A stretch of 64,000 nt of DNA from Planctomycetaceae bacterium (GCA_020638955.1 JACKHO010000001.1:186001-250000), one strand, 5' to 3'. Shown: positions 9,843-17,989, counted from the stretch's first letter. Translations and numbers: made by a program. The notes: a model not told the origin generated them from the sequence alone.

Positions 9843-11522
9843 TTACAGTCGACCGCTGCGGAGAATTCCCCACACCAGCCACACACCGAGGAGGCCCGAG
9901 AGGACGAACAGTGGAATGCCGAAATAGACGGAACCGGCTGAGGCCGTGCGAATAACGAGTGCCGCGGCGACGACCAATGCGGAGACGACCAGACCGACGA
10001 CAACTCGGTTACTGGATCGATCAAACTCGTTGATGAGTCGATCCAGTCCCCTGTGTTCCAGATTAATGTTGAGGTTGTCTTCGGAGATTTTTCGTAGCGT
10101 GGCTCCCAGCGAGAGCGGTAAGTCATGCGCTGCTTTCAGCAGGACTTTCAAATCCTCAACCGTGCGCTGGGCAATGCGTCTGGGGTCGTAGCGGCGCTTC
10201 ACCATTTTCTCGACAAACGGGACCAGTTCCATCGCCAAATTGAAATTGGGGTCCAGCTTTCGTCCTACACCTTCCAGCGTGACGATGGCCCGAATGAGCA
10301 ACATGAAATCGGGCGGACACCGCAAGCCGAAGTTCGACATGATGTCCACAAAGTCGTTGAGCATGCGACCGACGTTGAGCTGTTCGAGCGGAACGCCGTA
10401 GTACGATTCGATGAAGTCGTTAACGTCGGCCCGCAGCAGTGCACGATCTACGGGCTGCGTTGGTGCACCGACTTCCAGAATAGTGTTCACGGCTCGGTCG
10501 ACGTCGTGCTTCGCGATGGAAAGGAACAGGTCGACCAGTTGTTCGCGTTTGGATTCTTCGAGGTGACCAATCATGCCAAAGTCCAGCAGCACGATTTTGC
10601 CGTCTTCGCGAACTCTCAGATTTCCGGGATGCGGGTCGCCGTGGAAAATTCCAATCTCGAAGGCCTGCCGCATGAAAATGCGGGCACCATTTTGTGCGAT
10701 TTGCTCCGGTGCCAGCCGCATTTTTTTCAGTTCATCGAGATCTGTCGCCTTGGCTCCTTCGATGAATTCCATGGTGAGCACGGCGTCGGTCGAGAGGTTG
10801 GGGTAGACCACCGGAATGTGGACCCGTTCATCTTTGGCGAAAACTCGGGCGAATTCTGCACTGGTGCGGGCTTCGCGGCGGAAGTTGATTTCGCGACGAA
10901 TGGTGCGGCTGAAATGATTCACCAGGCCGACAGGATCGAACACCCGCGACTCGGGCACCTGCCGGACGAGCAACTGCGCCAGTTCCAGCAGCAGCGATAA
11001 ATCGCGTTCGATTTCCTTGCCAATGTTCGGACGCCGCACCTTTACAGCGAGTTTGTGACCATCACGATGCGTTGCCTTATGTACCTGAGCCAACGAACCG
11101 GCGGCCATTGGTTCGGAATCAAACTCGGCGAACAGCTCGGTAACTGGTCGGCCCAGTTCTTTTTCGACTTGTTTGACCGACTCTTCACTCGGAAACGGTG
11201 AGACGTCGTCCTGCAGTTTGGTGAGTTCTTCAATGAAGTCGGCGGGGAGCAAATCGGGGCGTGTGCTCATGACCTGGCCGAACTTAATAAACGTGGGCCC
11301 CAAATCCTGGAGGGCCATGCGAATTCGCTGGGCGGACGTGAGGTCGGGCGAAATCTCCTGCTTATGAAATGAAATGACCCGCTTGCCCCAGTTTAGCACC
11401 GACAGCACACCCATGCGGTCGAGTAAATCACCGAATCCGTAAAACAGCAGCACCGTGACAATTTCACGGCCCCGGTTGAGGTTTTTGATCAGACGGATGG
11501 GATTCAGCGGTGATTGTTGCAT
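9843..11522 (-). CDS. UbiB/ABC1 (AarF) family atypical kinase
   Basis: The 559-residue protein has the ABC1 signature: the KxGQ motif (FIKFGQVMSTRPDLLP) near 75, the ATP-site lysine in KLAVKVRRP, and catalytic and metal motifs HGDPHPGN and LLDFGMIG. Two C-terminal membrane helices (about 505-550) would anchor it in the inner membrane. Family members support quinone and isoprenoid-lipid homeostasis. Planctomycetes are generally thought to use menaquinone, so a strict ubiquinone role is not assumed and no symbol is given. It starts 47 bases after nadK on the same strand, with GAGAAG as a possible ribosome site. Confidence 0.9.
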   Translation of the reverse strand: MQQSPLNPIRLIKNLNRGREIVTVLLFYGFGDLLDRMGVLSVLNWGKRVISFHKQEISPDLTSAQRIRMALQDLGPTFIKFGQVMSTRPDLLPADFIEELTKLQDDVSPFPSEESVKQVEKELGRPVTELFAEFDSEPMAAGSLAQVHKATHRDGHKLAVKVRRPNIGKEIERDLSLLLELAQLLVRQVPESRVFDPVGLVNHFSRTIRREINFRREARTSAEFARVFAKDERVHIPVVYPNLSTDAVLTMEFIEGAKATDLDELKKMRLAPEQIAQNGARIFMRQAFEIGIFHGDPHPGNLRVREDGKIVLLDFGMIGHLEESKREQLVDLFLSIAKHDVDRAVNTILEVGAPTQPVDRALLRADVNDFIESYYGVPLEQLNVGRMLNDFVDIMSNFGLRCPPDFMLLIRAIVTLEGVGRKLDPNFNLAMELVPFVEKMVKRRYDPRRIAQRTVEDLKVLLKAAHDLPLSLGATLRKISEDNLNINLEHRGLDRLINEFDRSSNRVVVGLVVSALVVAAALVIRTASAGSVYFGIPLFVLSGLLGVWLVWGILRSGRL

Positions 11523-11569
11523 TACTGCGACTTCTCAAGTGGTGCGGAATTCAGCACGGGCGGGCGAAG

Positions 11570-12481
11570 TTACTCGGATGACTGAGGGGTGGAGGAATCG
11601 GATTCCGCGGCGCGTCCGCGTCGATAACGGGGCTGTCCGTCCCAGCCGAGTTTGCGGTGCAGGGTGCCGTAATAACTGTGGCTGGTGAGTCGCACCAGTT
11701 GAAACTGAAAAGGTGCCCGGCGAATGACGGCCCGGTCGCCAGGGCGAAACGGTTCTCGAATCTGTCCATCGATGACAAGGGTCACGCCTTCCGGAGCATG
11801 TGGGGCGGTGAGTTCGTATTCGACATCTGCTCTGTCCACGAGTGGACGAACGGTGAGGGTATGTGGACAAATGGGCGTGACGACAAACGCCTCCAAATCC
11901 TGCCGGAGAATGGGGCCTCCCGCGGAGAGACTGTGGGCCGTCGAACCGACCGGGGTGCTGATGATGAGACCATCACCGCTGTAGGTGGTGACGTGTTGAC
12001 CGTCGATGGCGAGCTCGACGTCAATCATGGCCAGTGAACCGGCGGAGAGAATGGACGTTTCATTCAGTCCGATATGTCTGACGGAAGTTCCATCCCGCCG
12101 ATGCAGTTCGCATTCGAACATGATGTGGTGCACGATTTTGTATTTCCCCTGTTCGATGTCATCGAGCCCTTCTTCGATTTCATCAGTCGGGATGTCGGCG
12201 AGGAATCCGAGTCGTCCCTGATTCAGCCCCAACACGGGAATTTGACGGGCGCCAAACGAGCGGCATGCTCGAAGAATGGCACCATCACCCCCAATGACGA
12301 GTGCCATGTCGGCCTCGATTTGCTCATGCGCCGTTTCTTCCGCGGTGAGTGCCCCCACAACATGAATTGCAGGCCGCGCGCGGAGTCCCGCGTGCAACTG
12401 CTTCCAGGTTTGCTGCACACGCTCAGACTGATCGCGTGCAATGACAACAACCTGCAACGGATTCGAAGGAGTGTTCGTCAT
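11570..12481 (-). CDS. nadK: NAD kinase
   Basis: The 303-residue cytoplasmic enzyme phosphorylates NAD to NADP. It shows the GGDG motif (VIGGDGAILRACR, about residue 70), LGLNQGRLGFLADI, the NE motif (GLNETSIL), and the nucleotide-binding segment DGLIISTPVGSTAHSLSAGG. The length is normal; a short variable tail of about 30 residues follows the fold. It heads a likely nadK-ubiB-DUF3467 operon. There is no clear Shine-Dalgarno; the bases just before the ATG read CACCTCC, which is the anti-Shine-Dalgarno sequence itself. Confidence 0.95.
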   Translation of the reverse strand: MTNTPSNPLQVVVIARDQSERVQQTWKQLHAGLRARPAIHVVGALTAEETAHEQIEADMALVIGGDGAILRACRSFGARQIPVLGLNQGRLGFLADIPTDEIEEGLDDIEQGKYKIVHHIMFECELHRRDGTSVRHIGLNETSILSAGSLAMIDVELAIDGQHVTTYSGDGLIISTPVGSTAHSLSAGGPILRQDLEAFVVTPICPHTLTVRPLVDRADVEYELTAPHAPEGVTLVIDGQIREPFRPGDRAVIRRAPFQFQLVRLTSHSYYGTLHRKLGWDGQPRYRRGRAAESDSSTPQSSE

Positions 12482-12529
12482 GGAGGTGATCCGAACAACA
12501 TGGTGGACAATGTCTCATACAAAGTGTGC

Positions 12530-12552
12530 CACTGGCTGCTTGTCAGCCAGTG
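12530..12552. repeat. Hairpin upstream of nadK
   Basis: CACTGGCTG (12530-12538) and CAGCCAGTG (12544-12552) form a perfect 9-base-pair stem with a five-base loop, about 50 bases upstream of the nadK start. It could be a leader structure or a dispersed palindromic repeat. Confidence 0.45.
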
Positions 12553-12643
12553 CTTCGAATCTACCGGTTTAGAGGACCGCAGGGTAGTGCAATGGGGGAG
12601 TGATCAGGCGAGATCGAGTTGCTGACGATGCTGGAATTCGTGC

Positions 12644-12674
12644 CATGCCCACGTCGCGCAGCAGCGTGGGCATG
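12644..12674. repeat. Inverted repeat between hicA and nadK
   Basis: CATGCCCACG (12644-12653) and CGTGGGCATG (12665-12674) form a perfect 10-base-pair stem with an 11-base loop. It lies 100 bases after the hicA stop and resembles a REP-type palindrome more than a terminator, as no T-tract follows. Confidence 0.5.
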
Positions 12675-12774
12675 CTTTGAGGGACAGCAACACCGGTTCA
12701 TGCTCTTACTACTTCGGTGTGAAACTGGGAATCAGGTAATGGTGGTAAACACCACTTGATGTTCGATTTCCCGA

Positions 12775-13011
12775 TTACCCCTTCAGCAACTCCAGGAACT
12801 CCTGCTGAGAAATGCCTGCTTGCCGCAGAATGTTCCTCAGCGTCCCTGAAGCCAGTTCTCGTCGTTCAGGGATCGTAATTCCAGTAGGTGGATCATCCCG
12901 GTACATAAAGACGTGGGAACCCTTTCCGCGTCCTTTGATGAGACGAAAGCCATACCGCTGCAGCACTCGAATCACGTCTCGGCTACTCACCGGAGGAAGT
13001 CTACTGGACAT
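12775..13011 (-). CDS. hicA: HicA-like mRNA interferase toxin
   Basis: The 78-residue product starts at the ATG at 13011, preceded by GGAGGAAG; an upstream in-frame start has no support. It matches the HicA/YcfA fold, a double-stranded-RNA-binding-like domain that cuts mRNA. Visible parts are LPPVSSRDVIRVLQRYGFRL, the GKGSHVFM segment with the expected catalytic histidine, and TIPERRELASGTLRNILRQA. Its start overlaps the stop of the winged-helix gene by 11 bases, so the two are probably translated together. The matching HicB-like gene lies 0.8 kb upstream rather than next to it, which is unusual. Confidence 0.85.
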   Translation of the reverse strand: MSSRLPPVSSRDVIRVLQRYGFRLIKGRGKGSHVFMYRDDPPTGITIPERRELASGTLRNILRQAGISQQEFLELLKG

Positions 13012-13534
13012 CGTCTTCCTCCGAATTCTTTCGATCCTGTCGGTCTTTTCGACGCGCCTGCCAGGCAACGTCGTGGACCTGCATGAATCCATTCAATACG
13101 AATTCGTTTCTGTCGTTCTTGTAGCCTACAGCGTGATCCTTCCGCCCCTTGTGTTGCAGAATCTCAAGAAGTCCCTTCTTTTGGAGCTTATAGGCCCACT
13201 TTCTGACTGTGTCCTTTGCCACACCAAGGTCTTCCGCCAACTCCTCCCAGTAGGCACGAATCGGGTCGGTTTTGAACTTGCGGGCGGCCAGCGTTAACAG
13301 CAGCATGACGTGGCAGGGCTTCAGTCCAAGTTCACTCCACTTCGGCTCCCCCAAGTACCGCGCCATGCGAATGAGCGATCTGGGCACCTTGATAAAATCG
13401 TTCGCCTCCTGCTCTTTTCCGAATACAACCGTCGTTCCGCCCTCAACGGCTTGCTTTCCAATGAGCGTTCTTCGTTTCTTTGCCACGTCATTCTTCCCTG
13501 TTTCATCAAAATCCGTTTGCCATGCACGCGACAT
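13001..13534 (-). CDS. Winged-helix DNA-binding protein, replication-initiator-like
   Basis: The 177-residue basic cytoplasmic protein has a winged-helix core at about 60-135. It includes FIKVPRSLIRMARYLGEPKW, LKPCHVMLLLTLAARKFKT, a recognition-helix segment LAEDLGVAKDTVRKWAYKL, and the wing KKGLLEILQHKGRKDHAV. The tail is rich in Lys, Arg and Asp. The pattern recalls plasmid or phage replication initiators and MarR/GntR-type regulators; I cannot tell which. It sits between hicB and hicA, overlaps hicA, and has four regularly spaced repeats about 65 to 120 bases upstream of its start. No Shine-Dalgarno is visible. Regulation of the toxin operon is an inference. Confidence 0.7.
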   Translation of the reverse strand: MSRAWQTDFDETGKNDVAKKRRTLIGKQAVEGGTTVVFGKEQEANDFIKVPRSLIRMARYLGEPKWSELGLKPCHVMLLLTLAARKFKTDPIRAYWEELAEDLGVAKDTVRKWAYKLQKKGLLEILQHKGRKDHAVGYKNDRNEFVLNGFMQVHDVAWQARRKDRQDRKNSEEDDVQ

Positions 13535-13597
13535 TTTGAGCGGGAGTTTGAGTTTTGCAACACGGGTTTAAGGAAGACCGCATTCTTCCAGATATTT

Positions 13598-13652
13598 AGT
13601 CTTATCAGTTAATCAGTCTTACAGTCATTAAGTCTTCAGAGATAGCGTCTTA
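13598..13652. repeat. Iteron-like array of four short direct repeats
   Basis: AGTCTTA (13598), AGTCTTA (13615), AGTCTTC (13631) and CGTCTTA (13646) recur at 17, 16 and 15 base spacing in an A/T-rich patch. On the minus strand they read TAAGACT. The array lies between hicB and the winged-helix gene, in the latter's promoter region. It looks like a multi-site operator or replication iterons. Confidence 0.55.
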
Positions 13653-13781
13653 CTGGGATGTCCCGAATCGTCCAGTCATGAGGGTTACAATCACCACGCC
13701 GCATGGAAAAATTGCATGTCCCGTGTGTGACAAAAAGACCACCCTTCGTGTGCAGAAAAACTTTCTTGGAAACGCCGAAAA

Positions 13782-13997
13782 CTAAGCTGGCACGTTCACC
13801 AGTTCCGCGCTTCCCAATTCTTCGGGAATGGTCATGCCCGCTGCGTTTGCCCCGGCAATCCAGCATTCGATTGCATCACTTGCGTTTTGAATTGCCTCTT
13901 CCTTGGTGAGACCATCAGAGAAACAGCCGGGTAAGCTTGGCACCTCTGCAATCCAAGCGTCACTTTCGGGATCGCGGTAGACTAGCACTTGTCTCAT
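13782..13997 (-). CDS. hicB: HicB-like antitoxin, short form
   Basis: The 71-residue product starts at the ATG at 13997 with GAGGAA upstream. It shows the HicB partial RNase-H-like fold: VYRDPESDAWIAEVPSLPGC, SDGLTKEEAIQNASDAIECW, and a short tail. It lacks the C-terminal ribbon-helix-helix or HTH part that many HicB proteins use to repress their own operon. The next gene downstream on the same strand, 247 bases away, encodes a winged-helix protein that could supply DNA binding; hicA comes after that. HicB normally neutralises HicA by direct binding. Confidence 0.82.
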   Translation of the reverse strand: MRQVLVYRDPESDAWIAEVPSLPGCFSDGLTKEEAIQNASDAIECWIAGANAAGMTIPEELGSAELVNVPA

Positions 13998-14913
13998 CGT
14001 TCACTGTTCCTCAATTCGCAAATTGCCCAAGGAATGATACATCTGAAACTCGCTTCTGACTACGGCAACCCGCACTGGTTGCCACATTCGAACACCCTGA
14101 ATTTGGGAGGTTTCGTAGGCTGGGTTGGCGAACGGTGTGAATGTGTCATTTTCAAGAGAGGATGCTGCAGTACGACAATTCAAACCCAGCATTGCGTTGA
14201 GACCGTCGCGTGCTGGGTTTGGTCCAATTTCATGCACTGCCGAGCAATGCAAGAGCGCCGATTTGACTTCGCACAACCCAGCCTACGAAACTCGCAACCA
14301 TCTTTCCCGCAGCAATCGGTGCCACGGCGCAACCGTACGCAATGGGATTGAGCATGACCGCTCACGGTGACCTGATGCAAATCGGGTCGGAAATGCGTTC
14401 CCAACTGAATGGGTGATCCAAGGTTTTCCCATTCTATGAGCCGGCCGGCGACGGAACGCGATTTCTAAATCCTTGAATCCGTGGCATTATGGACATGCTC
14501 GCCCAGAGTCGCGACTCGCTTTTTTGTTCTTGAATTGAGAATTGCCACAAAGAAGCACAAGAAGACACGAAAAAGCATGCTGATGAGCAGGTGAAGGCAG
14601 ACGGGGGGCGTGTCTCACGGTTGCTCTTGCCATTTGATTATTTTGAAACGCAGAGGGCGCAGGGAGCGCGGAGATTCGGGAGGGGCTCCTGTCTTCTTCG
14701 CGACCTCAGCGCTCTCGGCGTTTCTATTCTTTCCCGAGTCGAAGCACGGCCTTGTGCGGCACCGCGATTTGCATTGTTTTGGAATAGCCACAAAAAACAC
14801 GAAAAATCGCGAAAAGCAATTTCGTCGTTCGGCAGCACCGGACCTGCTGCGCCGATCCACGTCTGAACACGGGCCGACAAGCAGCCCGCGGCACACGGGC
14901 GTTTCAGTTGAGA
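13998..14913. other. Non-coding region between hicB and the Tad operon
   Basis: About 916 bases without a credible gene. The short open frames show no family motif. The region holds the MITE-like element (14111-14290) and three low-complexity purine-rich patches at 14544-14576, 14647-14673 and 14786-14817. These resemble degenerate intergenic repeats (CACAAAGAAGCAC-like, CGCAGAGGGCGCAGGGAG-like). It looks like decayed repeat DNA. Confidence 0.55.
14111..14290. mobile_element. MITE-like element with nested inverted repeats
   Basis: A perfect 17-base inverted repeat bounds 180 bases: TTTCGTAGGCTGGGTTG (14111-14127) against CAACCCAGCCTACGAAA (14274-14290). Inside it lies a second perfect inverted repeat, CAAACCCAGCA (14181-14191) / TGCTGGGTTTG (14211-14221). 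The inner and outer arms share the core CAACCCAGC/AAACCCAGC. There is no transposase gene. This fits a small non-autonomous element or a composite REP-type repeat. Target-site duplication could not be fixed by eye. Confidence 0.5.
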
Positions 14914-15342
14914 TTATTGCTTGATGCGCTCGCGCGTGAGTGTGCAGGTGCGCTGCAGCACTTTGTCTTTCAGGAAGCGGGGGGCGACCCACGCGTTGCT
15001 GTTGAGTGGCACGCTCACGGTGACGGAAATTTCGGTCGTCGTATCCAGAAACACCGCTGGCGTTACTTCGACGGTGACGTCTCGCGCGTTCACAATGGCC
15101 AACTCGGCCTCCGCTTTGGCAATGGCGTCATCGGCCGTGCGACCTGGAACGGCGGCGGCCCGGGCTCCTTCATAGGCGGCGTGTTCCAACGAGTTCTTGA
15201 GCATGTTGAGCTGCGTCATTTCGACGCAGCCGAAAATGATCATCAGCATCACCGGAAATGCGATGGCAAATTCCACAGCGACCGCACCCGAACGTTCTTC
15301 GGGACGATATGCCACATCACATTTTTGCGGTTGTCTTTTCAT
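14914..15342 (-). CDS. TadE-like pseudopilin protein
   Basis: The 142-residue protein has a short basic N-terminus followed by the TadE signature: E(R)SGAVAVEFAIAFPVMLMIIF (about 16-38), with the expected Glu and a single membrane helix. The helical stretch MTQLNMLKNSLEHAAYEGAR follows, then a periplasmic beta-rich tail. TadE-type minor pseudopilins belong to tight-adherence (Tad/Flp) secretion systems. It starts 4 bases after the VWA gene stop, so they are co-transcribed and probably coupled. No tadA, tadB, tadC or rcpA gene is in the window. Confidence 0.87.
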   Translation of the reverse strand: MKRQPQKCDVAYRPEERSGAVAVEFAIAFPVMLMIIFGCVEMTQLNMLKNSLEHAAYEGARAAAVPGRTADDAIAKAEAELAIVNARDVTVEVTPAVFLDTTTEISVTVSVPLNSNAWVAPRFLKDKVLQRTCTLTRERIKQ

Positions 15343-15346
15343 GGCC

Positions 15347-16534
15347 CTAATCTGTCAGTACCACCGGCAAGCTACGAGCCAGTTCCTGGAAAGCGGCTTG
15401 CAGTTCGGCAGCATTGTCGGCGTGGTAATGCCGCCCGCCGGTGATTTCAGCCACTTCAATCATTGATGTCTGATCGGCCCCTGGCAGGAACGTTACCGTG
15501 TGAATGATAATTCCAGCGTCCTTGGCACGCTGGGCGGGAATGACGGGGTCTTCGCCCCGGTTCCATTGCCCGTCGGTCATGAGAATCATGGTTTTGCGAG
15601 ACAGAGGGCGACCTTTCTGCAATTCCACAATGGCGGCGTCCATCCCGGCCGACATGTGCGTGCCGCCTAACATGACACGGAGACTTCGTCCATTGATTTG
15701 TGAGCGGATTTGTCCGTAGTTGGTGGTAAATAGGCTGTCCAGCACCACAGCCGGAGAAGTTTCGCCTGTAAGCTGAAACTCGGCCGTGTTTCTCCCAATT
15801 TCCGAGCCCCACGTAATGAGTCCCACCTGCGGTTTGGGCGACGCCTCCTGGGCAATGTCGAGGTAGTCATTCAAACTTTTTCGCAACACACCCCAACGGC
15901 TATGCACTGGATGTGGCGCAAAGCAAATGGGATGCGGAAACATGGGTGTGCCGTTCGGATAACTCCAGTCGACGCCGGACAAGTCGAAGCACATGGAGTG
16001 CGACCGGTCGATGACCAGATACAAATCCTGCTGCATATTGGCCGCCGTCGCCGTTTTGCGGGGAGAGAAACTCTCCTGTCCCAGAAAACCAGCCATAAAG
16101 AAGGGGATCGAACCGTTGTCGTTCGTGTCGGACATGAAGGCATCCACACGCACGGCGTTGTACGGCTGGGCATCGGCCGTGAACTGCCAGCTTCCATCGA
16201 GCTGCTGCATGGATGATCCCAACTGGATGTCGTTCTCTGTCAGAACGAGCGGACGCCCCGCCACGCGGTTGAGTGCTGCCACGTCGATTGCCGCCTGCTT
16301 GGCGGCAACTGGATCCTGGGTACGCAACAGGGCTTCCGATCCCGCCTTGGCAGCAGAGTCGGCGGCCACCTGTAACTCGGTGCGCGTCAATTGCATGAAC
16401 GACACATCCACCGAAAGTACGGCCAGACAAATCAGCAACACAATGGCCACGGCGGCAATGAGCACCATCGCACCCATCCGGGAAGGGCTTTGCGGATGCT
16501 TTTCATTCCGGCGCTGAGTTTTAATGGATCGCAT
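15347..16534 (-). CDS. TadG-like protein with von Willebrand factor A domain
   Basis: The 395-residue product starts at the ATG at 16534. An N-terminal basic stretch is followed by a membrane helix (MVLIAAVAIVLLICLAVLSV). Next comes the Tad-type segment SFMQLTRTELQVAADSAAKA (about 45-70), as in TadG/TadE-associated proteins. A VWA domain runs from about 170 to 390. Its metal site is complete: DRSHSM (DxSxS), GGTHMSAGM, and MTDGQWNRG. Such proteins are placed in the envelope next to Tad pseudopilins. It lies 26 bases after one TadE gene and 4 bases before the other. Confidence 0.88.
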   Translation of the reverse strand: MRSIKTQRRNEKHPQSPSRMGAMVLIAAVAIVLLICLAVLSVDVSFMQLTRTELQVAADSAAKAGSEALLRTQDPVAAKQAAIDVAALNRVAGRPLVLTENDIQLGSSMQQLDGSWQFTADAQPYNAVRVDAFMSDTNDNGSIPFFMAGFLGQESFSPRKTATAANMQQDLYLVIDRSHSMCFDLSGVDWSYPNGTPMFPHPICFAPHPVHSRWGVLRKSLNDYLDIAQEASPKPQVGLITWGSEIGRNTAEFQLTGETSPAVVLDSLFTTNYGQIRSQINGRSLRVMLGGTHMSAGMDAAIVELQKGRPLSRKTMILMTDGQWNRGEDPVIPAQRAKDAGIIIHTVTFLPGADQTSMIEVAEITGGRHYHADNAAELQAAFQELARSLPVVLTD

Positions 16535-16560
16535 GGCTTTCACCGCGTGTTCAACAACAA

Positions 16561-16977
16561 TTAAAGACGAACCATGACCGCTTGGGCCGCCATCGTGGCG
16601 TCCTTGAAGTACCACTGTGGACCAATGGAATTGCTTGTCGCCGCCGCCGAAACCGTCACGGTAATGGGTGTGCCGGGAGGCGTGGTCACCGTGACGTCGG
16701 GACTAATGTCAACGGTGACATTCTGAAGTCCGCGCGCCGCGATAATTTCGTCGGCACGCTGCAGGGCGTCGGCCTTGGTACTTCCCTGAGCCGTCACAAA
16801 CCGGGCTGTTTCGTAACTGATTTCGGTGAGGGTTTGCTTCAGCACAATGGCGTTGGAGGCCTCAATGGCCCCAAATGTCAACAGCAACAGGACCGGGAGG
16901 CATACCGCCGTCTCCACCAGCGCGGCTCCTCGCCGTGGCTGCTCGCTATTTCGAGTTGTGGGGTGATGGCGTTGCAT
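16561..16977 (-). CDS. TadE-like pseudopilin protein
   Basis: The 138-residue product starts at the ATG at 16977, which puts the pseudopilin segment near the N-terminus; the long upstream extension of the frame is not protein-like. RRGAALVETAVCLPVLLLLT (16-35) is the TadE motif with conserved Glu and one membrane helix. ASNAIVLKQTLTEISYETAR and a periplasmic beta domain follow. It is paralogous to the protein at 14914-15342. It is the first gene of a three-gene operon (TadE, VWA-TadG, TadE). Confidence 0.87.
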   Translation of the reverse strand: MQRHHPTTRNSEQPRRGAALVETAVCLPVLLLLTFGAIEASNAIVLKQTLTEISYETARFVTAQGSTKADALQRADEIIAARGLQNVTVDISPDVTVTTPPGTPITVTVSAAATSNSIGPQWYFKDATMAAQAVMVRL

Positions 16978-17205
16978 AAGTCTCGTTTTCCACCGGAATG
17001 CGGTGTTCCATTCAACGGTAGGTCGCCAATGCAAACGAAGCGGGAAAATAATTCCCTGAAACTGGCATTCGCCGTTCGGATTGTGACAAGAAATCTCAAA
17101 GTGCTGGCGTGTACCATTTCGGCAACAACAAAGCCGCACAGCTTCAGCTGTCACATGTGCAGAATTCGTCCAGCGTTGCGGGGTTTGCCGTACGTATGCA
17201 GTCTC

Positions 17206-17901
17206 ATGTCCTGCATTTTTCGTACTTTTGCATTGGTGTTGCTTATCCTGCTGGGGTGTAGACCGCATCCACCAGATGTCTGCATCGAGCAACATCAAAT
17301 CACGACGACCGGTGGAATTCGCTCCGTACGAGTTGTGACTGGATGGCAGTCACAAACAAAGGCTGATGTGCTCCTCATTTTTCATGGCACGGGAGATGAC
17401 GCGGACGCGATGGCCCGACAGTCTCAGCTCGACCGACTGGCAGAAGACGGCGAGTTCACGCTCATTTACCTCACCGCCTCACACGACAGGCAATGGACAC
17501 TCCCCAACACGCTGGGCGAGTTTTCTGAGGACGAAGACTTGAAACTTGTCGACGCCGTTTTCGACCAACTCAACGATTTGGCCCCCAACACCAGCGGACA
17601 CGTGCATTTGCTTGGCCTCTCAAGCGGCGGCACATTTGCCCTGTGCATTGCAGCCCGTCGGCCTGACGTCATTCAAGGCGTCGTCGTTCACAGTGGTCGA
17701 AAACCGCTTGATGACTTCATCCCACCCCAGGACTTCCCCATCCTGATTCTTACGGGATCAAACGACGAAACCACGCCACCAGAGTCAGTTCAACGCGCAG
17801 CAGACTGGTACCAGCAGCAGTGGCACTTGGCGGAAATCATTTCTATTCGGGGAGGTGAACACCATTGGTATCCGGCATACAATTCGCGAATTGCTGAGTG
17901 A
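17206..17901 (+). CDS. Lipoprotein alpha/beta hydrolase (esterase-like)
   Basis: The 231-residue product starts at the ATG at 17206. Residues 1-18 end in a lipobox (LILLGC), so it is probably a lipoprotein on the periplasmic face. The alpha/beta-hydrolase core has HGTGDD at the oxyanion position and the nucleophile elbow GLSSGG (Ser139). Asp187 (SNDETTP) and His219/220 (GEHHW) complete the triad. The layout resembles PHB-depolymerase/feruloyl-esterase-like hydrolases. It is divergent from the Tad operon and followed by the first copy of the dispersed hairpin repeat. No Shine-Dalgarno is clear; an upstream start would lengthen the n-region. Confidence 0.82.
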   Translation: MSCIFRTFALVLLILLGCRPHPPDVCIEQHQITTTGGIRSVRVVTGWQSQTKADVLLIFHGTGDDADAMARQSQLDRLAEDGEFTLIYLTASHDRQWTLPNTLGEFSEDEDLKLVDAVFDQLNDLAPNTSGHVHLLGLSSGGTFALCIAARRPDVIQGVVVHSGRKPLDDFIPPQDFPILILTGSNDETTPPESVQRAADWYQQQWHLAEIISIRGGEHHWYPAYNSRIAE

Positions 17902-17928
17902 CTCAAAGCCCACTGAAAACCCGGGTGG

Positions 17929-17953
17929 CACAGACATTCCTGTCTGTGTTTTT
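17929..17953 (+). terminator. Dispersed hairpin repeat, copy 1, terminator-like
   Basis: CACAGACA-TTCC-TGTCTGTG followed by five T, preceded by GGGTGG. It lies 28 bases after the esterase stop. Identical cores occur at 30524, 49909 and 61945. The 8-base-pair stem with T-tract fits a rho-independent terminator; the shared flanking GGTGG points to a dispersed repeat family. Confidence 0.7.
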
Positions 17954-17989
17954 CCAAATTCCAGCCAAAGTTAATACGGGAGTCCAAAA

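Noticed and set aside
10125..11000. 291-residue open frame on the plus strand inside the ubiB-like gene
   Set aside because: It is a complete shadow of a well-supported gene on the other strand and shows no family motif.
16978..17298. Extended N-terminus of the TadE gene up to 17298
   Set aside because: The extra 107 residues are rich in Cys, His and Arg and do not look like protein; the start at 16977 puts the pseudopilin segment in place.
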